Positions 1 to 6,010 of a stretch of DNA of 7,393 nt are shown piece after piece. Below the pieces are notes generated by a model. It was not told the DNA's origin, ran no database searches, and saw only the letters and a list, made by a program, of their open reading frames with translations. The first letter of the stretch is position 1. Each line of letters opens with the position of its first letter. Origin of the DNA: Acholeplasma sp. CAG:878 (lineage in GTDB: Bacteria; Bacillota_I; Bacilli_A; RF39; UBA660); NCBI GenBank assembly GCA_000432255.1, contig HF989890.1:1-7393 (forward strand). Reading direction: 5' to 3'. Both the position numbers and the translations under genes were made by a program.

Positions 1-1118
1 ACGATTTAACAACAGGAAAAGTAAAATGTGAAAAAGATGATTCTAATCCAACACTAGAACCAATTCAAGCAACAGTAGAAGTAGGAAAGGGAACAGACAA
101 AAGTATAGAAGAATATTTCACATTTGCAAAGACAGGAAGAGGAGCATCAACATTAAGTTGTAAAGAGGGAAATACTCAAATAACTAATGTAAGTGCATTA
201 GCACTAGGAGACCATGTAGTAAAGTGTATAGCAACAAAAACATCAAACGGAAAAACTTCAGCAGAAAAACAAGTAACAATAAAAGTTGTAGAAAAACTAC
301 TAGTATTAAAAGATACAATATTAGGAGCAAGTAATTCTAAAGTATTGGCAAATGGAGCAAATCAAACATGGACAACATCATGGCAGTCAAGTGATGCAAG
401 TGGATTATATGCCCAAACAGTGGGAAGCAATAAAACATATTATTTTAGAGGAAATCCAACAAATAACTACATAAAATTTGCAGGAAAAGACTATAGAATA
501 TTAAGAGTTAATGAAGATGGAACAATTAGAATAATGTTAACATCAAGTATTGGAAATAAAGCATTTAATAGTACATACAATACATATGATAAAATGTATT
601 ATACAAATTCAGAAATCAAAACAGTAGTAGATAATTGGTTTACTACCAATATAACAGGAGATAATGCAAGTAAAGTAGTAAGTGGAAACTATTTCTGTGA
701 GGCTGCAAGAGTTGCATATGATGGAACTAATTTTAAATTAAAAACAGGTTCTACAAAATTGACAGCAAAAGAATCATATACACCAACATTTGAATGTACA
801 ACAGATGGAAATGGAAAAGGAGTAGTAACATCAAAAGTAGGATTAGTAACATATGATGAGATAATCTATGCTGGAGGATGGTATTATGTAAGTGGACTTA
901 GTTATCCATATTACTTGAATAGTGGAAATTTATATTGGACAATGAGCCCCGCCGGCTTCAATGATTTTTATGCTTATGCTTGGCTTGTTGACAGCGATGG
1001 TCATACCGGCCGCAATGGTGTCAACAGTACTTACGGCATCCGCCCAGTTTTGAACCTAAGTGCTGATACGTTTGTGTCTGGAAGTGGAACTGAATCTGAC
1101 CCTTATATTGTAAAATAA
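1..1118 (+). CDS. Surface protein, C-terminal part (5' end outside window): Ig-like domain plus variable C-type-lectin-like domain
   Basis: The frame is open from the left edge (first whole codon at base 3) to a TAA at 1116-1118, giving 371 visible residues, so the gene is 5'-truncated by the window. The TTG at 345 is an internal codon, since open sequence continues upstream of it. Residues ~20-100 look like a beta-rich Ig-like/HYR-like module with a cysteine pair (LSCKEG...VVKCIATK) and a KVTIKV-like end. Residues ~135-371 form a second domain with YYFRGNPTNNYIKFAG, an aromatic-rich middle, YWTMSP and the closing GIRPVLNLSAD. From memory, this architecture recurs in secreted or pilin-like proteins of uncultured gut Bacilli, often with a prepilin-type N-terminus, which cannot be checked here. 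The fold is likely of the C-type-lectin/formylglycine-enzyme kind, suggesting ligand binding or adhesion at the surface. Codons 945-1043 differ sharply from the rest. No sortase motif is seen at the C-terminus. The exact role is unknown. Confidence 0.8.
   Translation, partial: DLTTGKVKCEKDDSNPTLEPIQATVEVGKGTDKSIEEYFTFAKTGRGASTLSCKEGNTQITNVSALALGDHVVKCIATKTSNGKTSAEKQVTIKVVEKLLVLKDTILGASNSKVLANGANQTWTTSWQSSDASGLYAQTVGSNKTYYFRGNPTNNYIKFAGKDYRILRVNEDGTIRIMLTSSIGNKAFNSTYNTYDKMYYTNSEIKTVVDNWFTTNITGDNASKVVSGNYFCEAARVAYDGTNFKLKTGSTKLTAKESYTPTFECTTDGNGKGVVTSKVGLVTYDEIIYAGGWYYVSGLSYPYYLNSGNLYWTMSPAGFNDFYAYAWLVDSDGHTGRNGVNSTYGIRPVLNLSADTFVSGSGTESDPYIVK
945..1043 (+). other. Candidate hypervariable region (DGR-like variable repeat or swapped cassette) inside the surface protein gene
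   Basis: This stretch encodes residues 315-347 of the visible protein, from the SP of YWTMSP to the R of GIRPV. Of its 33 codons, 32 end in C or T; the exception is TGG at 981. The codons immediately upstream mostly end in A. GC content over 945-1055 is 57 of 111 bases, in a gene that is otherwise very AT-rich. In the diversity-generating retroelements known from other bacteria, template AAY codons are randomised at their adenines. The result is NNY codons in the last exposed loops of a C-type-lectin-fold protein, next to a conserved 3' anchor. The position, codon pattern and conserved GIRPV end here all fit that. No matching template repeat or reverse transcriptase is in the window, so cassette exchange with paralogous genes is an open alternative. 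Confidence 0.5.
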
Positions 1119-1134
1119 ATGTAAACAACATGTT

Positions 1135-1164
1135 AAAATGGTATAAATAATATACCATTTTTAA
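1135..1164 (+). terminator. Intrinsic terminator after the surface protein gene
   Basis: A perfect 11-bp inverted repeat (AAAATGGTATA at 1135-1145, TATACCATTTT at 1151-1161) encloses a 5-nt loop and ends in a short T run. It lies 16 nt after the TAA. The stem is AT-rich but has a GG/CC core. It separates the surface protein gene from the promoter downstream. Confidence 0.7.
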
Positions 1165-1196
1165 TTTTATAAAACTTATTAATTTATTTAAAATAT

Positions 1197-1225
1197 TTGT
1201 TTGTTTAATGAAAATATAGTATAAT
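1197..1225 (+). promoter_or_regulatory. Sigma-A-type promoter of the four-gene operon
   Basis: A TTGTTT -35 box (1197-1202) and a perfect TATAAT -10 box (1220-1225) are separated by 17 bp. Transcription would begin near 1232, giving a very short leader that runs straight into the AGGTGG ribosome binding site at 1234-1239 before the ATG at 1244. There is no room for a riboswitch or attenuator, so any regulation would act on the promoter itself. Confidence 0.75.
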
Positions 1226-1243
1226 ATTTTTGTAGGTGGTTTT

Positions 1244-1741
1244 ATGAAGAACTTATATATAGACTTTGATGGCGTAATTGTAGATACAATAAGAGTTACC
1301 TATGATATGCTAGATAGATTAGAAGTAGATAAAAAAAACTTTGAAAAAATGAGTGAATTTTATTATAACTTAAATTGGAAACAATTACTTAAAATGACGC
1401 CAGTTATAAATGATAGTTTTGAATGTATAAAAAAACTATATGCCTCTGGTAAATTTAATATAGCAATACTCACTCATGTTAATTCATTAGATGAAGCAGT
1501 AGCAAAAATAAACTTTATTAGAAAATACTTAAAAGACACAACAATTATACCTGTACCAAGAGAAATTTCAAAAACTAAAATGTGTTATACTAAAGATTCT
1601 ATTTTAGTTGATGACTATTCTGGTAATTTACAAGAATGGGTAAAAGAAAATGGAATTGGTATTCAATTTTCAACTGATTTAAATAAAGATAAAGGATTTA
1701 AAGTAATAGATAGATTAGATAAATTAATTGATATGTTCTAG
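1244..1741 (+). CDS. HAD-family phosphatase, 5'-deoxynucleotidase (NT5C)-like
   Basis: A 165-residue cytoplasmic protein of the haloacid dehalogenase superfamily. Motif I is DFDGVIVDT, with nucleophile Asp7 and acid/base Asp9. Motif II is Thr77 in ILTHVNS. A motif III lysine is probably Lys110 or Lys112, and motif IV is ILVDDYSGNLQEW with Asp123-Asp124. The DDYSGNLQEW segment resembles the DD-x(3)-NLxEW signature of the NT5C-type 5'(3')-deoxyribonucleotidases, and the length is normal for that family. The expected reaction is Mg2+-dependent dephosphorylation of a small phosphorylated metabolite, perhaps a (deoxy)nucleoside monophosphate; the substrate is inferred. It is the first gene after the 1197-1225 promoter. 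Its TAG stop lies within the ribosome binding site of the next gene, so the two are likely co-translated. Confidence 0.8.
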   Translation: MKNLYIDFDGVIVDTIRVTYDMLDRLEVDKKNFEKMSEFYYNLNWKQLLKMTPVINDSFECIKKLYASGKFNIAILTHVNSLDEAVAKINFIRKYLKDTTIIPVPREISKTKMCYTKDSILVDDYSGNLQEWVKENGIGIQFSTDLNKDKGFKVIDRLDKLIDMF

Positions 1742-1751
1742 GAGGTAAATT

Positions 1752-2927
1752 ATGAGTTACACCTTAAAATTAAGTATATTAAATGAACTAATTAAAATGG
1801 GAAAGTTAAATAGTGTTTTTGGATTTGATGGAAATTTTACTCAAGAACAACTAGATAGTATCACAAGTTTGCAATTAACAGACTGTGATAGTATAGATGG
1901 TATTAGTTTACTAAGAAATTTACAAACACTAAAAATAATAAGTTCAAAATTAGAAAGTTTCGGAAGTATTGGACCAATTAATAAAATAGCCAATTTTAGT
2001 GAAATAAATAAATTAATTAATCTAAAAAGACTATATATTGCTAATGATTATAATATTAGATTTTTAGATATAAGTAATTTAAGTAACCTAGAAACATTAA
2101 AAATATTTAATGCACCTAATTTAAGTTGGATAAAAGGTTTATCACAATTAAATTTAAGTGAAGTTGTTATATGTGACTGTTCACTTAGTTCAATTGGAAA
2201 TGCCAAAGATTACATTATAAATACTTCTCTAGCGGCAAATAATATAATAGATATTAATTTAGCAAGTAGTCTATTACAAGACAAAAAATTATTAACAAAA
2301 AAATATGATGCTGGATTAACTAATATAAGATTTGGTGAACATGTGTATGCGAATGATGAAATATATACAATCAATGTTTATCAAATGCTTGAGATGCACA
2401 AAATTGCAATGGACATTATAAGAAGATTAAAATTAGATGGTTTATCGGATTTAGAAAAATCTTTTAGAGTTTATATATATGCAATTGGAACATTAAAATA
2501 TGACACAGAAGGATTAAATTATCGTAATAACAATGACCTAGATAATATATCTAAAGATAAAAGAGAATATTTTAGTAGAAGAATGATGATTATTAATTCG
2601 GCTTTTGGAGCATTTACCCAAAGAAAAGTTGTGTGTGATGGTTATGTAAATATGATAAAATATTTACTTAGTTTATGTGGTATTAGTAGCAAAACAGTAA
2701 TTTGTCAAAAAGAAAATGGACAACTTCATTCAGCTTTAAAAATACAAATTGATGGTAAATGGTGCTATTGTGACCCTGAACAAGATTCATATAAAAAAGT
2801 TAGGTACTTTAATTTAAGTAAAGATGAAATGGAAAAATTATATACATTGTCAATAAAAGAACAATTTGATAATGGAGAAATGAAAGAGGGAACATATGGA
2901 CAATATTATAAACGACTTCATAGATAA
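1752..2927 (+). CDS. Leucine-rich-repeat / transglutaminase-like protein
   Basis: A 391-residue protein. Residues ~35-150 contain irregular leucine-rich repeats (for example LRNLQTLKI, LINLKRLYI, LSNLETLKI), a likely protein-binding surface. Residues ~200-280 are helical and charged. Residues ~285-345 match the transglutaminase-like/papain-like core: Cys295 in VVCDGYVNMIKYLL, His326 in LHSALKIQIDGKWCY and Asp341 in CDPEQD, the usual Cys-His-Asp order and spacing. In this superfamily members act as proteases, peptide cleavers or amide-forming enzymes, so the substrate cannot be assigned. The N-terminus (MSYTLKLSILNELIKMG) has no signal peptide and there is no membrane segment, so it is probably cytoplasmic, which is unusual for LRR-transglutaminase proteins. 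The start is fixed by AGGAGG at 1740-1745, 6 nt before the ATG. Its last 32 nt overlap the next gene. Confidence 0.75.
   Translation: MSYTLKLSILNELIKMGKLNSVFGFDGNFTQEQLDSITSLQLTDCDSIDGISLLRNLQTLKIISSKLESFGSIGPINKIANFSEINKLINLKRLYIANDYNIRFLDISNLSNLETLKIFNAPNLSWIKGLSQLNLSEVVICDCSLSSIGNAKDYIINTSLAANNIIDINLASSLLQDKKLLTKKYDAGLTNIRFGEHVYANDEIYTINVYQMLEMHKIAMDIIRRLKLDGLSDLEKSFRVYIYAIGTLKYDTEGLNYRNNNDLDNISKDKREYFSRRMMIINSAFGAFTQRKVVCDGYVNMIKYLLSLCGISSKTVICQKENGQLHSALKIQIDGKWCYCDPEQDSYKKVRYFNLSKDEMEKLYTLSIKEQFDNGEMKEGTYGQYYKRLHR
2885..2890 (+). promoter_or_regulatory. Ribosome binding site inside the transglutaminase-like gene
   Basis: AGAGGG lies 5 nt before the ATG at 2896, within the coding sequence of the upstream gene. 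It supports this early start. The next in-frame ATG (residue 42, in NSMFHG) would remove the region leading into the HD domain. Confidence 0.5.
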
Positions 2928-4311
2928 TGGTTTCTTAGACTTTTATTTAGATGAAAAACAAAAGAATTTTTTTAGAGAAATTGTTAAAAATATTAATAAA
3001 GGTAAGTTATATAATTCTATGTTTCACGGCTTACACCATTCGCAAAAAGTACTATTATTTGCATATCTAATAGGGTTACAAGAGAATTTAGATGAAGTAG
3101 ATATGCAAATTATAGTTGATGCAGCAGTCTATCACGATATTGGAAGAACAGATGATAGCAATGACTCATTTCACGGCTTATATGGCGCAAATAAAATAGA
3201 CAAAGTTGTAACAAGAGATATATATAAAGAACAAGAAAATTTAAACATTTTAAAAAGTATTATTGATGCCCATAGTCAAGATAACAAATTAGAGATAATT
3301 GCTATAAATCATGATGTAGAAAATATAGAAAGATTTATGAAATTAGCAACTATATTAAAAGATGCTGATGCACTTGATAGAACAAGATTTATGAAGACAA
3401 GTAAGGCTACACTTAAAGAAAATTTTATAATATCGGATTATTCTAAAACATTAATCCCACTTGCTTGTGAGATTAACTCATATTACAGATTAAGAATATG
3501 CGAAATTAATTACCAAAGATTACAAAATACAGTTGGTGAAGAAGAAATAGAATGTTCTCATGGAATAGGATTTGATTTTTTTAGGTTAGATAGTATTTTA
3601 AAAAATGGTATTTTATCTAATTTTGCTAAAATAAACCGAGATATTAAAAGTAGCAGAAGATTTTTTGGCAACAATGGAGAACTATGGATTTCGCTTGTAA
3701 ATGGACATGGTGAAGCATATAATGAATTTGTTAATAATGGAATATCTTTTGATGTAAAAGCAAAAATAAGAAACGGAATTAAAGATAAAAAACAATCTAT
3801 TGAAACTAGTCTGCCATTTAATAGCAGCAAATATACTGATGAGGTATTTGCATTTTATGAAATTCCAAGAGAAAATATTTTAAGAATTAATTGTTCAAAT
3901 TTAGATGATAGTATAGATAAATTAAAATATTTAACTGGTTCAGGTAACCCTGATGCTATAGCAAATATAGTAGATGATTATATACAAAATTTAAGAATTC
4001 ATTGTAATTATTTTCCAGATGTTAGTAGAGTATATGAATTACTTAAAACTTATAATAAAGTAATATCTTCTTTTGAGCAACACGATAGATATTTTCAAAA
4101 ACAAAATCTTGAAAATCATTTAAGACAATGTGATATGTTAATCGAAGGAATAAATAAAGAAATTCAAAAATGGATGATGGAAGCATTTAAAATAAAATTT
4201 TTAAAACAAAAAGTAACAGTAAGAGATGTATTTGAATATATTTTAAATTTACAAGAAATAGATTATAATTTAGATGGAAACACAGTTACATTTAAACAAA
4301 AAGATAGATAG
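2896..4311 (+). CDS. HD-domain phosphohydrolase with a large uncharacterised C-terminal domain
   Basis: A 471-residue soluble protein. Residues ~40-165 form an HD domain: His47/His48 in FHGLHHSQKV, the paired His80-Asp81 in YHDIGR, further histidines at 93, 125 and 139, and the closing Asp156/Asp158 in LKDADALDRTRF. This fits a metal-dependent phosphohydrolase acting on a nucleotide or other phosphoester. Residues ~218-335 start with HGIGFDFFRLDSILKNGILS and later contain NNGELWISLV, GISFDVKAKI and DEVFAFYEIPRENI. The ILKNGIL turn and following beta segments weakly recall ADP-ribosyltransferase-like folds, but I cannot identify the catalytic residues. Residues ~380-450 are helical and probably coiled-coil. 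The gene overlaps the upstream one by 32 nt in another frame, suggesting coupled translation. The HD assignment is firm; the rest is unassigned. Confidence 0.75.
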   Translation: MDNIINDFIDNGFLDFYLDEKQKNFFREIVKNINKGKLYNSMFHGLHHSQKVLLFAYLIGLQENLDEVDMQIIVDAAVYHDIGRTDDSNDSFHGLYGANKIDKVVTRDIYKEQENLNILKSIIDAHSQDNKLEIIAINHDVENIERFMKLATILKDADALDRTRFMKTSKATLKENFIISDYSKTLIPLACEINSYYRLRICEINYQRLQNTVGEEEIECSHGIGFDFFRLDSILKNGILSNFAKINRDIKSSRRFFGNNGELWISLVNGHGEAYNEFVNNGISFDVKAKIRNGIKDKKQSIETSLPFNSSKYTDEVFAFYEIPRENILRINCSNLDDSIDKLKYLTGSGNPDAIANIVDDYIQNLRIHCNYFPDVSRVYELLKTYNKVISSFEQHDRYFQKQNLENHLRQCDMLIEGINKEIQKWMMEAFKIKFLKQKVTVRDVFEYILNLQEIDYNLDGNTVTFKQKDR

Positions 4312-4320
4312 GAGAATAAA

Positions 4321-5904
4321 ATGAAATATTTTTTAATAAGTATAATTCCTTTGTTTTTGTATATTATTTTAGATACAATCAAAGGATTACATATGTTACA
4401 GCAAAACTGGTATAACTTAGGTGGTAGATATGTAAAATGGCTCAACAATAATAGTAAAAAAATATTCTTATCTTATGACTATTTATATATATTTATATTT
4501 TTATTAAGTTTAGTATTAAAAAATAATATTTTAATGTATATAGTTTTCTTTTACTACTTAATAATAACGATTATTTTGAATAATGAACAAAAAAAAGAAA
4601 TAGTTAAAAAACCCCTAGATTTTACTAGTAGAATTAAGAGATTAGTATTTACTATATTTATTTTATATTTTATAACAATACTATTTATTTGTATTAATTA
4701 TAACGAAGAATTATTAAGTATTTATTATTTGATTTTAGGAACACTAGTATATTTAAATTATTATGTTATATTACTTGCTAATATAATAAATATACCAGTT
4801 GAAAAATTAGTTTATTTATATTATAAAACAAAAGCTTTAAATAAACTAAGAAAAATGGAACAAATGGAAGTAATTGGAATAACTGGAAGTTATGGTAAAA
4901 CAAGTACTAAAAATGCTTTAAATGAAATATTAAATGAAAAATATATTTCTTTTAAGACTCCTAAAAACTTTAATACAAATTATGGATTAATAAGAACAAT
5001 TAATGAATATATTGATAAATATAACAATTATTTTGTCGCTGAGTTAGGTGCTTTTAAAAAAGGAGATATCAAATCAAGATGTAAGTTAGTCAAACCAAAA
5101 TATGGTATTTTAACTAAAATAGGTGAGGCTCACTTAGAAAGTTTTAAAAGTAAGGAAAACATTATAAAAGGAAAATTTGAATTAATCGAATCACTACCTA
5201 GTAATGGTGTTGCTGTTTTAAATAAGGATGACATCAATCAAGTTAATTATAAATTAAATAATAAATGCAAAGTACTTTGGTATGCTATTAAAAATAAAGA
5301 TGCTGATGTTTATGCTGATAATATTAAATATAGTAGCAAGGGTATGGAATTTGATGTTCACATAAATAATAGAAAAGAAACATTTAAAACCAAATTATTA
5401 GGAGAAGCTAATATATACAACATTTTAGCAAGTATTACTTTAGCAAATTATTTAGGATTAAACATGGAAGAACTAAAACGAGGTGTATTTAAAATAAGAC
5501 CAGTTGAACATAGATTAGAACTCAAAAGTTATGGTAGAATCAATTATATCGATGATGCTTATAATTCTAATCCAGAAGGTTCTAAAATGGCTGTTGAAGT
5601 TTTAGGATTAATGCCAGGTAAAAAAATAGTTATAACTCCAGGAATGATAGAATTAGGACCAAAACAATATGAATATAATTATAATTTTGGTACATATATA
5701 TCTAAGGTAGCAGATTTAACCATATTAGTTGGTAGTGAACAAACAAAACCAATTCAAGATGGACTATTAGATTCAAAATATGACAAAAACAAATTAATCG
5801 TTTTAAATGATGTTAAAGAAGCAATTAATATTGCTCAAAACTATTTTAGGGAAGAAGTTTACATCTTACTTGAAAATGATTTGCCTGATATGTTTAATGA
5901 ATAA
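4321..5904 (+). CDS. Membrane-anchored Mur ligase (MurF-like)
   Basis: A 527-residue protein. About five hydrophobic segments occupy residues ~3-20, 48-66, 69-86, 107-126 and 131-158. The central ATP-binding domain follows, with the P-loop ITGSYGKTST (187-196, Lys193), Glu241 in VAELGA, His271 in IGEAHLESF and a probable carbamylated lysine at 283 or 285. The C-terminal ligase domain has VEHRLE (395-400), DDAYNSNPEG (411-420) and TPGMIELG (439-446), close to MurF. Mur ligases form an amide bond between an amino acid or peptide and a carboxylate using ATP. The usual N-terminal UDP-MurNAc-binding domain is absent and the membrane segments take its place, so the substrate may be lipid-linked or a wall polymer. 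The ending ENDLPDMFNE looks complete. AGGAG at 4310-4314 overlaps the upstream stop. It could be the cell's D-Ala-D-Ala-adding enzyme or a specialised paralogue; a member of the PgsB/CapB-type amide ligases is less likely. Confidence 0.8.
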   Translation: MKYFLISIIPLFLYIILDTIKGLHMLQQNWYNLGGRYVKWLNNNSKKIFLSYDYLYIFIFLLSLVLKNNILMYIVFFYYLIITIILNNEQKKEIVKKPLDFTSRIKRLVFTIFILYFITILFICINYNEELLSIYYLILGTLVYLNYYVILLANIINIPVEKLVYLYYKTKALNKLRKMEQMEVIGITGSYGKTSTKNALNEILNEKYISFKTPKNFNTNYGLIRTINEYIDKYNNYFVAELGAFKKGDIKSRCKLVKPKYGILTKIGEAHLESFKSKENIIKGKFELIESLPSNGVAVLNKDDINQVNYKLNNKCKVLWYAIKNKDADVYADNIKYSSKGMEFDVHINNRKETFKTKLLGEANIYNILASITLANYLGLNMEELKRGVFKIRPVEHRLELKSYGRINYIDDAYNSNPEGSKMAVEVLGLMPGKKIVITPGMIELGPKQYEYNYNFGTYISKVADLTILVGSEQTKPIQDGLLDSKYDKNKLIVLNDVKEAINIAQNYFREEVYILLENDLPDMFNE

Positions 5905-5907
5905 ACA

Positions 5908-5988
5908 AAAAATGTGATAATATGCATCAAAAATGTATCTAAAAATGTGATAAAACAAGGTTGTAATGTTTCTGAAAATGTGATAAAA
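5908..5988 (+). repeat. Tandem array with 33-nt period, core AATGTGATAA
   Basis: The core TGTGATAA recurs at 5913, 5946 and 5979, exactly 33 nt apart. Unit 1 (5908-5940) and unit 2 (5941-5973) share their first 13 bases and also AATGT plus TCT near the end. The third unit keeps AAAATGTGATAAAA (5975-5988) and then runs into the ribosome binding site of the next gene. A degenerate AAAAATGT copy sits at 5929-5936. The even spacing, close to three helical turns, places the copies on the same DNA face. This suits cooperative protein binding or repeated promoter elements. Function is inferred; the repetition is seen directly. Confidence 0.7.
5979..5987 (+). promoter_or_regulatory. Possible extended -10 promoter for the ATPase gene
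   Basis: TGTGATAAA (5979-5987) resembles an extended -10 element (TGn followed by a TATAAT-like hexamer). A possible TTGTAA -35 box lies at 5961-5966, with a short 15-nt spacer. The same element in the first repeat, TGTGATAAT (5913-5921), is a better match. Initiation here would leave a leader of only about 15 nt. No terminator hairpin follows the Mur ligase gene, so read-through is also possible. Confidence 0.35.
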
Positions 5989-5996
5989 TACTTTGC

Positions 5997-6002
5997 AAGG
6001 AG
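5997..6002 (+). promoter_or_regulatory. Ribosome binding site that sets the start of the ATPase gene
   Basis: AAGGAG lies 8 nt before the ATG at 6011. A TTG at 5993 in the same frame would place this site inside the gene and has no ribosome binding site of its own, so the ATG is preferred. Confidence 0.8.
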
Positions 6003-6010
6003 AAATTATT

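Noticed and set aside
345..347. TTG as the start of the surface protein gene
   Set aside because: The same frame is open to the left edge and encodes a coherent Ig-like module upstream, and there is no ribosome binding site before this codon.
1119..1243. Riboswitch or small RNA between the surface protein gene and the operon
   Set aside because: The only stable structure is the 1135-1161 terminator hairpin; the rest is AT-rich promoter sequence and the operon leader is too short for a sensor.
3558..3830. 90-codon open frame on the minus strand
   Set aside because: It lies wholly inside the HD-protein gene, has no ribosome binding site or recognisable domain, and its composition is what the reverse strand of an AT-rich gene gives.
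4263..4448. 61-codon open frame on the minus strand across the HD / Mur ligase junction
   Set aside because: It is antisense to the end of one well-supported gene and the start of another, with no start signal or family resemblance.
5908..5988. CRISPR array
   Set aside because: The 33-nt period includes the spacer, the shared core is only about 13 nt and the units resemble each other outside it. There are no repeat-spacer units of CRISPR size and no cas genes.
5993..5995. TTG as the start of the ATPase gene
   Set aside because: The AAGGAG at 5997-6002 is correctly placed for the ATG at 6011 and would be inside the gene if the TTG were used.
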